From NCBI RefSeq assembly GCF_003999195.1, contig NZ_RJVR01000124.1:1-35883 (forward strand): DNA of 35,883 nt. Direction: 5' to 3'. The notes under the pieces were generated by a model that made no database searches, was not told the origin of the DNA, and saw only the letters and a program-made list of their open reading frames with translations. Positions 24,807-33,515 of the stretch are shown here, in pieces. A program made the position numbers and the translations under genes. Every line of letters begins with the position of its first letter. The first letter of the stretch is position 1. Source of the DNA: Streptomyces soli. Lineage in GTDB: Bacteria; Actinomycetota; Actinomycetes; Streptomycetales; Streptomycetaceae.

Positions 24807-26243
24807 GTGAGCGAGCTCCGTACTCTGCACAACTACATCAACGGAGAATTCCGCGACGCCGCTGACGGGCGGACCACGGATGTGGTCAACCCGGCCACGG
24901 GCGAGGTCTACGCGACCGCTCCGCTGTCCGCAGCCGCTGACGTGGACGCGGCCATGGCCGCCGCCGCGGCGGCGTTCCCGGCCTGGCGGGACACCACCCC
25001 CTCCGAGCGGCAGAAGGCCCTCCTGAAGATCGCCGACGCGATCGAGGCCCGCGCCGAGGAGCTGGTGGCGGTGGAGAGCGAGAACACCGGCAAGCCGCTC
25101 GGCCTGACCGCCAGCGAGGAAATCCCGCCGATGGTCGACCAGATCCGCTTCTTCGCCGGCGCCGCCCGCCTCCTGGAAGGCCGCTCGGCCGGCGAGTACA
25201 TGGACGGCATGACCTCCATCGTCCGCCGCGAGCCGGTCGGCGTCTGCGCCCAGGTCGCGCCGTGGAACTACCCGATGATGATGGCCGTCTGGAAGTTCGC
25301 CCCGGCCCTCGCCGCGGGCAACACCGTCGTGCTCAAGCCGTCGGACACCACGCCAGCCTCAACCGTCCTGCTCGCCGAGATCCTCGGCGGCATTCTGCCC
25401 ACCGGCGTCTTCAACGTCGTGTGCGGCGACCGCGACACCGGCCGCCTGATGGTCGAGCACCCCACCCCCGCCATGGCTTCCATCACCGGCTCCGTCCGCG
25501 CCGGCATCCAGGTCGCCGAATCCGCCGCCAAGGACGTCAAGCGCGTCCACCTGGAGCTGGGCGGCAAGGCCCCGGTCGTGGTCTTCTCCGACACCGACAT
25601 CGCCAAGGCCGTCGAGGACATCTCCGTGGCCGGCTTCTTCAACGCCGGCCAGGACTGCACCGCCGCCACCCGCGTCCTGGTCCAGGACGCCATCCACGAC
25701 GAGTTCGTCGCCGCCCTGGCCAAGGCCGCCGCCGACACCAAGACCGGCGCCGCCGACGACGAGGACGTCCTCTACGGCCCGCTGAACAACGCCAACCAGC
25801 TGGCCCAGGTCACCGGCTTCATCGAGCGCCTCCCCGCCCACGCCAAGGTCGAGACCGGCGGCCACCGCGTCGGCGACAAGGGCTACTTCTACGCCCCCAC
25901 CGTCGTCTCCGGCCTGGACCAGGACGACGAGATCATCCAGAACGAGGTCTTCGGCCCCGTCATCACCGTTCAGAAGTTCACCGACGAGGACCAGGCCGTC
26001 ACCTGGGCCAACGGCGTCGACTACGCCCTGGCCTCCTCGGTGTGGACCAAGGACCACAGCCGCGCGATGCGCATGTCCAAGCGCCTCGACTTCGGCTGCG
26101 TCTGGATCAACACCCACATCCCCCTGGTCGCCGAAATGCCCCACGGCGGCTTCAAGAAGTCCGGCTACGGCAAGGACCTCTCCGCCTACGGCTTCGAGGA
26201 CTACACGCGGATCAAGCACGTCATGACGTCGCTCGACGGCTGA
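24807..26243 (+). CDS. Gamma-aminobutyraldehyde dehydrogenase
   Basis: It encodes 478 residues from GTG 24807, preceded by GGGAGAGG. Aldehyde dehydrogenase marks are APWNYPMMMAVWK, VLKPSDTTP, Glu250 in VHLELGGKAP and Cys284 in NAGQDCTAATR. The ending MPHGGFKKSGYGKDLSAYG is characteristic of the PatD/YdcW group that oxidises 4-aminobutanal to GABA. It is divergent from the Lrp-aminotransferase unit that would make this aldehyde. It differs from the enzyme at 13855-15372 (478 versus 505 residues), so the two may serve the oxidase and the transaminase branches respectively; this is inference. A 15-bp-stem hairpin follows. Confidence 0.9.
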   Translation: MSELRTLHNYINGEFRDAADGRTTDVVNPATGEVYATAPLSAAADVDAAMAAAAAAFPAWRDTTPSERQKALLKIADAIEARAEELVAVESENTGKPLGLTASEEIPPMVDQIRFFAGAARLLEGRSAGEYMDGMTSIVRREPVGVCAQVAPWNYPMMMAVWKFAPALAAGNTVVLKPSDTTPASTVLLAEILGGILPTGVFNVVCGDRDTGRLMVEHPTPAMASITGSVRAGIQVAESAAKDVKRVHLELGGKAPVVVFSDTDIAKAVEDISVAGFFNAGQDCTAATRVLVQDAIHDEFVAALAKAAADTKTGAADDEDVLYGPLNNANQLAQVTGFIERLPAHAKVETGGHRVGDKGYFYAPTVVSGLDQDDEIIQNEVFGPVITVQKFTDEDQAVTWANGVDYALASSVWTKDHSRAMRMSKRLDFGCVWINTHIPLVAEMPHGGFKKSGYGKDLSAYGFEDYTRIKHVMTSLDG

Positions 26244-26267
26244 CGCCGCTGGCCTGATCCCCGCCTC

Positions 26268-26298
26268 GGGGCCCCGGACGCCTGGCGTCCGGGGCCCC
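26268..26298 (+). terminator. Hairpin terminator after the aldehyde dehydrogenase gene
   Basis: Arms GGGGCCCCGGACGCC and GGCGTCCGGGGCCCC pair perfectly around a single T, realistically as a 13-bp stem with a five-base loop. There is no U-tract, as usual in Streptomyces. It ends just before the next gene at 26316. Confidence 0.8.
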
Positions 26299-26315
26299 GG
26301 CGTAATGTCCGGGCC

Positions 26316-26846
26316 ATGGAGTCGCACAGATCGCCCCAAGAGCGCGTCGCCCTCGAACGGCGCATACGCGTATGGCTGGTTGTCTTCGTCGTCTGCCTGG
26401 TGCTGAGCGGACTGACCGCCTTCCCCCTCGTCCACGAAGTGCGGTGGGTCGACGCCATGAACCTGCCCGGCGCCCTCGGCGGCTGGATCGCGCGGGTCAG
26501 GGAGGGCGTGGACGCAACCGACGCGAAGTATCCGTTCGTCCTCTACGGCACGGACTGGCTGGCCTTCGCGCATCTCGTAATCGCGGTGGCCTTCTACGGC
26601 GTGTACCGCGACCCGGTGCGCAATATCTGGGTCGTGGAGTTCGGGATGATCGCGTGCGTCGGGATCATCCCGCTGGCGCTGATCTGTGGACCGATCTGGG
26701 GGATCCCGTCCTGGTGGACGGTCATCGACATGTCTTTCGGGGTCTTCGGGATCATCCCGCTGTACGCCCTCCGGCGCATGATCAAGCGACTTGAGCTGCT
26801 GGCGGCTAGCCCAGCAGCGGCCGGAACGCCCCTGCCGCGACACTGA
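26316..26846 (+). CDS. Conserved small integral membrane protein of unknown function
   Basis: The 176-residue protein has four predicted spans: VWLVVFVVCLVLSGLTAFPL, WLAFAHLVIAVAFYGVY, GMIACVGIIPLALICGPIWG and VIDMSFGVFGIIPLYALRRM. Between spans one and two is an extracellular loop (RWVDAMNLPGALGGWIARVR). It resembles hypothetical membrane proteins seen in several bacterial phyla, but I recognise no function. ATG 26316 has no obvious ribosome site and follows the hairpin by 17 bases. Its 3' end overlaps the convergent ECF T-component gene by 41 bp. Confidence 0.75.
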   Translation: MESHRSPQERVALERRIRVWLVVFVVCLVLSGLTAFPLVHEVRWVDAMNLPGALGGWIARVREGVDATDAKYPFVLYGTDWLAFAHLVIAVAFYGVYRDPVRNIWVVEFGMIACVGIIPLALICGPIWGIPSWWTVIDMSFGVFGIIPLYALRRMIKRLELLAASPAAAGTPLPRH

Positions 26847-27543
26847 CCGCCAGCGCCAACCCGGCGACACACACCGCACCGCCGACCAGGGCGGCGTCGG
26901 CGGCCCCGAAGGTCTGCCGCCGGGCGTACGTGCGAGGGGCGCCGGAGTCGAAGCCGCGGGCGTCCATCGCGGCGGCGAGCCGTGTGCCGCGCCGGATCGC
27001 GCCGACCAGCAGGGTGAAGGCGGCGGAGACGAAGAGCCGGAGGCGGGCGACCGGATTGCGGCCGGCGTCGACACCTCGCGCGCGGCGGGCGAGGTTGATG
27101 AGCCGCCATTCCTCGCCCAGGAGCGGCACCAGCCGCCAGGCGGCCAGCGTGCCGATGGCGAAGCGCACGGGCAGCCGGGCGTTCTGCACGAGGGCGTCGG
27201 CGAGGTCGGTCGGGTCGGTGGTGGCGAAGGCGATCACGCCCGGCAGGGCCACGGCGAACAGCCGCAGCGCGAGCGCCAGCGCGGACGCGGCGACCTGCTG
27301 CCGGTCCTGCGCGAAGAGGAACAGCGTGAGTACGGCCCCGAGCACGCTCACCAGCAGCGGCCACGCCCGCCGCGCCAGCGTGCCGTAGCGGAGGCCGAAC
27401 AGCGGTACGACGGCCAGCTCGGCGGCCAGCGCGACAGCGGGGGCCACCGGGTCGAGGCTCACCACCAGCGCCAGGGTGAGGACGGCGGCGGCCGCGAGCT
27501 TGGCGGCGGGGTTGCGGGCGGCGAGCGGGGCAGCGGGGCTCAC
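26806..27543 (-). CDS. ykoC: ECF transporter transmembrane (T) component, YkoC-like
   Basis: This 245-residue membrane protein has about five spans and the two Ala-Arg-Gly coupling motifs that define EcfT: RRARGVD in the region NLARRARGVDAGRN and AMDARGFDSGAPR. These contact the paired ATPases. GTG 27543 overlaps the TGA of the ATPase gene (GTGA), so translation is coupled. It is the last gene of the riboswitch-led operon, giving the order S-AA-T as in ykoEDC. It transmits ATP-driven movement to the substrate-binding S component. Confidence 0.88.
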   Translation of the reverse strand: MSPAAPLAARNPAAKLAAAAVLTLALVVSLDPVAPAVALAAELAVVPLFGLRYGTLARRAWPLLVSVLGAVLTLFLFAQDRQQVAASALALALRLFAVALPGVIAFATTDPTDLADALVQNARLPVRFAIGTLAAWRLVPLLGEEWRLINLARRARGVDAGRNPVARLRLFVSAAFTLLVGAIRRGTRLAAAMDARGFDSGAPRTYARRQTFGAADAALVGGAVCVAGLALAVSVAAGAFRPLLG

Positions 27544-29006
27544 TGGGCTTCACCTCGCGATGTCGCACCGGGCACGGGCTGCGGCCTGGCGTTTTCGTGG
27601 GGGTACGGGTGGGGGTCCCCCGACCGAAGGTTGGGGGAGTCGTCCCCCGGGGGAACGCAGTACCGGACCGCCTCCAGCGGGCGGGCGGCGAGCGGGAGTT
27701 CGCGGGCACCGATGGCGGCCGTGAAGTCGGGGTCGTGCGTGACGGCGACGATGCCGTGGCCGTCGTCCCGCAGCCCCGCCAGGAGGCCGACCAGTTCGGT
27801 CCACGTACGCCGGTCCTGGCCGAAGGTCGGCTCGTCGAGGATCAGCAGCCGGGGCGCGGCGGCCAGGGCGGTGGCGACGCTGAGCCGGCGCTGCTCGCCG
27901 CCCGACAGGGTGTGCGGGTTCGCCTCGGCGAGGGCATCGAGACGCAGCCGTACGAGGAGTTCGTCGACGCGCGCCGGATCGCCTGCCCCCAGGGCGAGTT
28001 CGTCCCGTACCTTCGCCGTCACGAACTGGTGCTCGGGGTTCTGGAAGACCGAGCCGATGCGCCCGGCGAGGGCCCGGGCCCGCCACTTGTGAGGCGGCTT
28101 CGTAGCGTCCGGCCCGGCCAAGGCGGCGGTGGCGACAACCAGCCCATCGGTGGGTTTACGCAGGCCCCCCAGCTGAAGCGCCAGGGTGGTCTTGCCGGCG
28201 CCGTTGGGGCCGGTCACGGCCAGCGCCTCGGCGGCGCGGACCTGCAGGCCGTCCTGACGGAGCAGCACCTCGCCCGGCGTCGAGCGCGGAGACAGAGCCG
28301 GGACCGGATGGCCGGGCACCCACACCCCGTCGGCGGCCAGCTCGTCACCGTACCGGGCGAAGACCGACGCGGGCGGGCCGTCGGCGCGGATCCCGCCGCC
28401 GGGTTCGAGGACGATGACGCGGTCGAGCAGCGGCACCAGCTCGGCGACACGGTGCTCGACGATGACCGTGGTCGTGTCGTCGAGCCCGGCCAGAGATCCG
28501 CGCACCAGCCGCGCGCCGTCGGGGTCGAGGTTTGCGGTCGGCTCGTCGAGGAGCAGCAGTCCGGGCCGGGAAACCAGGGCGCCGGCGAGCGCGAGCCGTT
28601 GCTGCTCGCCGCCGGACAGCGCGGCGACGTTCCGGTCGCGGCCGTAGGGGAAGCCGACCCGGCGCAGTGCGTCGTCAACGAGCGGCCAGATGCGCTCGGG
28701 GCGCGTACCGATGTTCTCCAGGCCGAAGGCCACGTCGTCGCCGGCGCGTTCCATGACGAGCTGGGACTGCGGGTCCTGGAAGACGATGCCCGTCCGCTCC
28801 CGGACCTCGATCGTGCCCTCGCGCTCGCCGGACTCGGGCGGCAGCAGCCCCGCGAGCGCGGCGAGCAACGTGGACTTCCCGGCCCCCGACGGGCCCAGCA
28901 GCGCGACCCGCTCGCCCTGCTCTATGTCGAGGTCGACGCCGCGCAGCGCCCACCGGCGCCGCCCGGCGTGCCGGTGACCGAAGCCCCGGAGCCGTACGGC
29001 AGGCAT
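27540..29006 (-). CDS. ykoD: ECF transporter fused double ATPase, YkoD-like
   Basis: It encodes 488 residues from ATG 29006, which shares a base with the preceding stop (TGATG). Two ABC domains lie in tandem. Domain 1 has GPSGAGKS (38-45), VFQDPQSQLV, LSGGEQQR (130-137), LLLLDEP and EHRVAEL. Domain 2 has GPNGAGKT (266-273), VFQNPEHQFV, LSGGEQRR (367-374), LLILDEP and VTHDPDF. The Q-loop 'FQ(D/N)P..Q' form is typical of EcfA ATPases. Residues about 451-472 are encoded by a dispersed G/C-rich repeat (separate entry), giving an odd Pro/Asp/His tail. It powers the thiamine-class uptake complex with YkoE and YkoC. Confidence 0.9.
   Translation of the reverse strand: MPAVRLRGFGHRHAGRRRWALRGVDLDIEQGERVALLGPSGAGKSTLLAALAGLLPPESGEREGTIEVRERTGIVFQDPQSQLVMERAGDDVAFGLENIGTRPERIWPLVDDALRRVGFPYGRDRNVAALSGGEQQRLALAGALVSRPGLLLLDEPTANLDPDGARLVRGSLAGLDDTTTVIVEHRVAELVPLLDRVIVLEPGGGIRADGPPASVFARYGDELAADGVWVPGHPVPALSPRSTPGEVLLRQDGLQVRAAEALAVTGPNGAGKTTLALQLGGLRKPTDGLVVATAALAGPDATKPPHKWRARALAGRIGSVFQNPEHQFVTAKVRDELALGAGDPARVDELLVRLRLDALAEANPHTLSGGEQRRLSVATALAAAPRLLILDEPTFGQDRRTWTELVGLLAGLRDDGHGIVAVTHDPDFTAAIGARELPLAARPLEAVRYCVPPGDDSPNLRSGDPHPYPHENARPQPVPGATSRGEAQ
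27597..27655 (-). repeat. G/C-rich palindromic repeat inside the ykoD 3' end
   Basis: A cluster of GGGGG/CCCCC tracts includes CCCCCGACCGAAGG followed by TTGGGGGAG (pairing CCCCCgACC with GGTtGGGGG) and TCCCCCGGGGGAA. It resembles the hairpin units of the gap at 1195-1250. It encodes the anomalous C-terminal stretch of YkoD, downstream of all conserved ATPase motifs. Confidence 0.55.
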
Positions 29007-29578
29007 CAGACGGCGATGCGTTCCCGCCCGGACGGGAACGGGTCGAGCGCTCCGGTCTGGGCGAGGGACTTGGTCAGCGCGAGGCTGCCGAGGCCGGCGA
29101 TCACGGCGGAGCTGACGATGACGAGGGCTGCGTACGCGGCCTTCCAACCGGTCCCCGTCGTCGGGTAGTAGAGCACGATGTCCAGCAGCGCGGCCGCCCC
29201 GCCCGCCAGCACCCCGCCCGCCAGCGCGGTCGGCCAGCGCCAGCTGCGGTACGCGGACAGCGCGAATCCGAACTCCCCGGCGAAGCCCTGCAGGACTCCG
29301 TACAGCAGCGTGACCAGGCCCCACGGCGAGCCGAAGAAGGTCGCGACGGTCGCGGCGACGACCTCGCAGAAGATCCCGGCGCCCGGCTTGCGGATCACCA
29401 GCGGACCGAGCACTGCGGGGACCAGCCACACGCCGTACAGGACGGCCCGGCCGGGCAGCGGGATGGCGTTGGCCGCGCCCTCCCAAAGCGTGTTCCAGGC
29501 CCAGAAGATGACACCGAACGCGGCGCCGAGGACGGCGGTGACGACGATGTCGACGGTCCGCCAGCGATTGCTGCTCAT
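29006..29578 (-). CDS. ykoE: ECF transporter substrate-binding (S) component, thiamine-precursor YkoE-type
   Basis: The 190-residue membrane protein starts at ATG 29578, five bases after AAGGGAG. Six hydrophobic segments are visible, from IVVTAVLGAAFGVIFWAWN through VLYGVWLVPAVLGPLVIRKP and VVAATVATFFGSPWGLVTLL to LVIVSSAVIAGLGSLALTK. The FWAWNTLW and GSPWGL stretches fit YkoE family proteins. The TPP riboswitch directly in front indicates thiamine or its pyrimidine part (HMP) as cargo. It is the first gene of a three-gene operon with coupled starts. Confidence 0.9.
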   Translation of the reverse strand: MSSNRWRTVDIVVTAVLGAAFGVIFWAWNTLWEGAANAIPLPGRAVLYGVWLVPAVLGPLVIRKPGAGIFCEVVAATVATFFGSPWGLVTLLYGVLQGFAGEFGFALSAYRSWRWPTALAGGVLAGGAAALLDIVLYYPTTGTGWKAAYAALVIVSSAVIAGLGSLALTKSLAQTGALDPFPSGRERIAV

Positions 29579-29581
29579 AAT

Positions 29582-29670
29582 GACTCCCTTCGCCGGCATG
29601 ACCCGGATCAGGTTCGAGGGTCTGCGGCCCGTGGCCGCACTCTCAGCGCTGTCTGCGCTCCCCTGTCGGA
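29582..29670 (-). ncRNA. TPP riboswitch (THI element)
   Basis: On the minus strand, reading from 29670, the conserved blocks occur in order: AGGGGAGC, then GCTGAGAGTGCGG, ACCCTCGAACCTGATC, CGGGTCATGCCGGCG and GAAGGGA. These are the hallmark J3-2, J2-4 and P4/P5 sequences of the thiamine pyrophosphate aptamer. The final AAGGGAG is also the ribosome site of ykoE, five bases before ATG. Ligand binding should therefore hide it and stop translation of the transporter when TPP is plentiful. Confidence 0.95.
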
Positions 29671-29699
29671 ATGTTCTGTTGTGCGATGAACGCGCTGCG

Positions 29700-29728
29700 A
29701 CTGTAGCAGCGCAGGTCAGCCCTCGGAA
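29700..29728 (-). promoter_or_regulatory. Possible promoter for the riboswitch-ykoEDC transcript
   Basis: The minus strand reads TTCCGA (29723-29728), 17 bases, then TACAGT (29700-29705). It would start transcription about 25 bases before the aptamer. The -35 element overlaps the end of rlmN; the match is modest. Confidence 0.35.
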
Positions 29729-30822
29729 GCCGCCAGCTGCCCGCACGCCCCGTCGATCTCCTGCCCCCGGGTGTCCCGTACGGTCACCGGCACCCCGTGC
29801 GACTCCAGCGCCGCGACGAACGCCCGCTCGTCCTCGGGGCGCGACGCCGTCCACTTCGACCCGGGCGTCGGGTTGAGCGGGATCAGGTTCACGTGCACCC
29901 GGCGGCCCTTGAGGAGCCGGCCGAGCAGGTCGGCGCGCCAGGCCTGGTCGTTGATGTCCTTGATCAGTGCGTACTCGATGGAGATACGGCGGCCGGACAC
30001 ATCCGCGTAGTGCCACGCGGCGTCCAGCACCTCGCGCACCTTCCAGCGGGTGTTCACCGGCACAAGGGTGTCGCGCAGTTCGTCGTCGGGCGCGTGCAGC
30101 GACACCGCAAGGCGGCACTTCAGGCCCTCGTCCGCGAAGCGGAGCATCGCCGGGACCAGCCCGACCGTGGAGACCGTGATGCCGCGCTGCGACAGCCCCA
30201 GCCCGTCCGGCTCGGGGTCGGTGAGGCGGCGGATGGAGCCGATGACCCGCTTGTAGTTGGCCAGTGGCTCACCCATGCCCATGAAGACGATGTTGCTCAA
30301 CCGCGCCGGCCCGCCCGGGATCTCCTCGTCGCGCAACGACCGCATGCCCGCCACGATCTGGTGCACGATCTCGGCGGTCGACAGATTCCGCGTCAGCCCC
30401 GCCTGGCCGGTGGCGCAGAACGGGCAGTTCATACCGCAGCCGGCCTGCGAGCTGATGCACATCGTGACCCGGTCCGGGTACCGCATCAGCACCGACTCGA
30501 CCAGCGTCCCGTCGAAAAGCCGCCACAGCGTCTTACGGGTCGTGTCGTCGTCGCACGAGATGTGCCGGACCACCGACATCAGCTCCGGCAGCAGATCCCC
30601 CGCCAGCTTGCCCCGCGCCGCCGCCGGGATGTCCGTCCAGGCGGCCGGATCATCCGCGTACCGCGCGAAGTAGTGCTGCGACAGTTGCTTGGCGCGGAAC
30701 GGCTTCTCGCCGAGCTCCGCGACCGCCGCGCGGCGCTCCTCGGGCGTGAGGTCGGCAAGGTGCCGCGGAGGCTTCTTGGCCCCGCGCGGCGTGACAAAAG
30801 TGAGTTCTCCGGGTGCAGGCAT
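29716..30822 (-). CDS. rlmN: 23S rRNA (adenine2503-C2) / tRNA dual methyltransferase RlmN
   Basis: The 368-residue radical-SAM enzyme starts at ATG 30822. The iron-sulfur motif CX3CX2C is [18 protein letters not shown] (Cys129, 133, 136). Also visible are [20 protein letters not shown]-like [31 protein letters not shown] and the C-terminal [14 protein letters not shown], whose Cys (about 360) forms the protein-RNA intermediate. It methylates C2 of A2503 in 23S rRNA and A37 of some tRNAs. It follows cdsA in the housekeeping run, in the usual Streptomyces order. Confidence 0.95.
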   Translation of the reverse strand: MPAPGELTFVTPRGAKKPPRHLADLTPEERRAAVAELGEKPFRAKQLSQHYFARYADDPAAWTDIPAAARGKLAGDLLPELMSVVRHISCDDDTTRKTLWRLFDGTLVESVLMRYPDRVTMCISSQAGCGMNCPFCATGQAGLTRNLSTAEIVHQIVAGMRSLRDEEIPGGPARLSNIVFMGMGEPLANYKRVIGSIRRLTDPEPDGLGLSQRGITVSTVGLVPAMLRFADEGLKCRLAVSLHAPDDELRDTLVPVNTRWKVREVLDAAWHYADVSGRRISIEYALIKDINDQAWRADLLGRLLKGRRVHVNLIPLNPTPGSKWTASRPEDERAFVAALESHGVPVTVRDTRGQEIDGACGQLAASEG

Positions 30823-30895
30823 GGTCGTACCAGTGTCTCAGACCGCCAGGGGTGCCCCGGCGCGCGGCCGCGGCAGCCGGACCGTAGCGGACCCC

Positions 30896-31882
30896 TCAGC
30901 TGGACCCGACGAACACCACCAGCAGCAGCCACACCACCGGTGCGGTGGGCAGCAGGGAGTCGAGGCGGTCCATGATGCCGCCGTGGCCGGGGAGGAGCTT
31001 GCCCATGTCCTTGATGCCGAGGTCGCGCTTTATCATCGATTCACCGAGGTCACCGAGGGTGGCGCTGACCGCGACCGCGAGGCCGAGCAGCAGTCCCTGC
31101 CACCAGGCGCCGTCGTCGATCAGGAACTGCACCAGGAGCGCGCCGGCCACCATGGCGAAGGTCACGGCCCCGATGAGGCCCTCGCGGGTCTTGCCGGGGC
31201 TGATGCGCGGGGCGAGCTTGTGGGTGCCGAAGCGCCAGCCGACGGCGTACGCGCCCGTGTCGCTGACGACGGTGAGGACCAGGAAGACGAAGACCCGCCA
31301 GGCGCCGTCGTGCGCGGCCAGCATCATGGAGACGAACGTGGCCAGGAAGGGCACGTAGAAGGCGGCGAAGACGCTCGCCGTGACGTCCCGCAGGTAGTTC
31401 TCAGACGGTTCGGTCATCCGCCAGACCAGCACCGCGAGGGCGGTGAGGGCCATGGCCACCCACGCACCTTCGGCGCCACGCGCGTAGCCGGCGATGACCA
31501 TGGCGGCGCCACCGACGGCGAGGGGGACGAGCGGGGTCCGGATCTCCTTGCGCTCTTCGAGGCGGGAGGTGAGCTCCCAGAGGCCGACGACGACCGCCGC
31601 GACGACGACGCCGACGAAGGCGGCCTTGACGACGAAGAGGGAGGCGATGATGACGGCCCCGAGGCCGATGCCGACTCCTATCGCGGCCCGCAGATTACGG
31701 CCCGCGTTCTTCTTGGCGCGGCCCGGCTGGTCCGGATCGGGCGAGGAGGGCGGCGGCCCGGGCTGCTCCGCGGGCTGGGGGTTCTCGTCGCGGAACAAGG
31801 GGCCGCTCAGCTGAGCAGCCCCTTCGTTCTCGCCTCCCCAGGAGCCGGCACGTGGCGAAGCTCCCCAGGAAGAGTCGTTCAC
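30896..31882 (-). CDS. cdsA: Phosphatidate cytidylyltransferase (CDP-diacylglycerol synthase)
   Basis: It encodes 328 residues from GTG 31882. A hydrophilic 65-residue N-terminal tail (Pro, Ser, Gly-rich) precedes about eight membrane spans. The C-terminus carries the CdsA signature, GDLGESMIKRDLGIKDMGKL followed by LPGHGGIMDRLDS. The enzyme makes CDP-diacylglycerol from phosphatidate and CTP, feeding all phospholipid synthesis. It follows frr by 79 bp, the classic pyrH-frr-cdsA order. Confidence 0.95.
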   Translation of the reverse strand: MNDSSWGASPRAGSWGGENEGAAQLSGPLFRDENPQPAEQPGPPPSSPDPDQPGRAKKNAGRNLRAAIGVGIGLGAVIIASLFVVKAAFVGVVVAAVVVGLWELTSRLEERKEIRTPLVPLAVGGAAMVIAGYARGAEGAWVAMALTALAVLVWRMTEPSENYLRDVTASVFAAFYVPFLATFVSMMLAAHDGAWRVFVFLVLTVVSDTGAYAVGWRFGTHKLAPRISPGKTREGLIGAVTFAMVAGALLVQFLIDDGAWWQGLLLGLAVAVSATLGDLGESMIKRDLGIKDMGKLLPGHGGIMDRLDSLLPTAPVVWLLLVVFVGSS

Positions 31883-31961
31883 GGAGATTCGCCTCGCGTT
31901 TTCGTTCCGGTCCGATGGGAGAGGTGAGCAGGGAAGTACGTATGGCTGGGCCCGTCAGGAC

Positions 31962-32522
31962 TCAGACCTCGAGCAGCTCGGCTTCCTTGTGCTTGAGCAG
32001 CTCGTCCACCTGGTGCACGTACTTCGACGTGGTGTCGTCGAGCTCCTTCTCGGCGCGACGCACCTCGTCCTCGCCGGTCTCGCCGTCCTTGACGAGCTTG
32101 TCGAGGGTTTCCTTGGCTTTGCGGCGCACGCTGCGGATGGAGATCCGGGCGTCCTCCGCCTTGGTGCGGGCGACCTTGATGTACTCCCGGCGGCGCTCCT
32201 CGGTGAGCTGCGGGAAAGCCACCCGGATGATGCGCCCGTCGTTGCTCGGGTTGACGCCGAGGTCGGAGTCGCGAATCGCCTGCTCGATGTTGCGCAGCGC
32301 GCTGCTGTCGAACGGCGTGATCACGGCCATCCGCGGCTCGGGGACCGCGAAGGAGGCCAGCTGGTTGATCGGGGTCGGTGCGCCGTAGTAGTCGGCCACG
32401 ATCTTGTTGAACATCGCCGGGTGGGCCCGACCGGTGCGGATCGCGGCGAAGTCCTCCTTGGCGACGACGACGGCCTTCTCAAACTTCTCCTCCGCTTCGA
32501 GGAGGGTCTCTTCAATCACCAT
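31962..32522 (-). CDS. frr: Ribosome recycling factor
   Basis: The 186-residue two-domain protein splits post-termination ribosomes together with EF-G. Marks are [66 protein letters not shown] and the helical [18 protein letters not shown] to the end. Length is standard. It lies 98 bp after pyrH. Confidence 0.97.
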   Translation of the reverse strand: MVIEETLLEAEEKFEKAVVVAKEDFAAIRTGRAHPAMFNKIVADYYGAPTPINQLASFAVPEPRMAVITPFDSSALRNIEQAIRDSDLGVNPSNDGRIIRVAFPQLTEERRREYIKVARTKAEDARISIRSVRRKAKETLDKLVKDGETGEDEVRRAEKELDDTTSKYVHQVDELLKHKEAELLEV

Positions 32523-32620
32523 GTGCTCCTGGTCTTCAGAAGGCGGGGCCTCGCCCCTGCGCGCGTCTTTCCTGCACGGTGTCCGACCGGCAGCGTCTTG
32601 TCCATCCCCGTAACGAGCCT

Positions 32621-33355
32621 CTAGGCGCGACTGCCCTGGTCGTTGACGAGCGTGCCGATCTTCTCACCCTTGACGGCCCGCGCGATGTTGCCCTCCGCGA
32701 GGAGCTCGAAGACGAGGATCGGAAGCTTGTTGTCCTGACACAGGGTGATCGCCGTCAGGTCCGCGACCCGCAGGTCCCGGGCCAGGACGTCGCCGTACTC
32801 CAGGGAGTCGAACATGACCGCGTCCGGGTTCTTGCGGGGGTCGGAGTCGTAGACCCCGTCCACCCCGTTCTTGCCCATGAGAAGCGCCTTGGCGTGGATC
32901 TCCAGGGCGCGCTGGGCGGCGGTGGTGTCGGTGGAGAAGTACGGCATGCCCATACCGGCGCCGAAGATGACGACGCGGCCCTTCTCCAGGTGGCGGATGG
33001 CGCGGAGCGGGATGTACGGCTCGGCGACCTGGCCCATGGTGATGGCGGTCTGGACCCGGGTCTCGATGCCCTCCTTCTCCAGGAAGTCCTGGAGGGCGAG
33101 GCAGTTCATGACGGTGCCGAGCATGCCCATGTAGTCCGAGCGGGCCCGGTCCATGCCGCGCTGCTGCAGTTCGGCGCCGCGGAAGAAGTTGCCGCCGCCG
33201 ATGACGATGGCGATCTCGTAGCCGTCCCGGACGACCGCGGCGATCTCACGGGCCATGGTGTGCACGACGTCGGGGTCGACGCCCAGCCCGCCTCCCCCGG
33301 CGAATGCCTCACCGGACAGTTTGAGCAGGTACCGGCGGTGGGTGCTGTCATCCAT
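32621..33355 (-). CDS. pyrH: UMP kinase (uridylate kinase)
   Basis: It encodes 244 residues from ATG 33355, with GGAG eight bases before it; a GTG six codons upstream is less well placed. It is an amino-acid-kinase fold enzyme that phosphorylates UMP to UDP. Marks are [64 protein letters not shown] and [18 protein letters not shown] long hairpin lies directly upstream, between it and tsf. Confidence 0.96.
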   Translation of the reverse strand: MDDSTHRRYLLKLSGEAFAGGGGLGVDPDVVHTMAREIAAVVRDGYEIAIVIGGGNFFRGAELQQRGMDRARSDYMGMLGTVMNCLALQDFLEKEGIETRVQTAITMGQVAEPYIPLRAIRHLEKGRVVIFGAGMGMPYFSTDTTAAQRALEIHAKALLMGKNGVDGVYDSDPRKNPDAVMFDSLEYGDVLARDLRVADLTAITLCQDNKLPILVFELLAEGNIARAVKGEKIGTLVNDQGSRA

Positions 33356-33375
33356 GGAGATCTCCTCGTGCACGT

Positions 33376-33437
33376 ACGAGGAAGGCCATTGCCGTTCGGG
33401 TCCGTGATCGTTCCCTGTACGGCAATGGCCTCCTCGT
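33376..33437 (-). terminator. Long hairpin between tsf and pyrH
   Basis: The arms at 33376-33395 and 33419-33437 pair over 19 bp with one bulged base (core GGCCATTGCCGT / ACGGCAATGGCC) around a 23-base loop. It starts 78 bp after the tsf stop and ends just before the pyrH ribosome site. It is a terminator or attenuator separating rpsB-tsf from pyrH-frr. Confidence 0.75.
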
Positions 33438-33515
33438 CACAACTGCGGTCAGCCGGTGGGCGGCCGACTGCCTACGACCCTAGCGGGTCGCCGGTCAATC
33501 GCTCACGCGGCTCGG

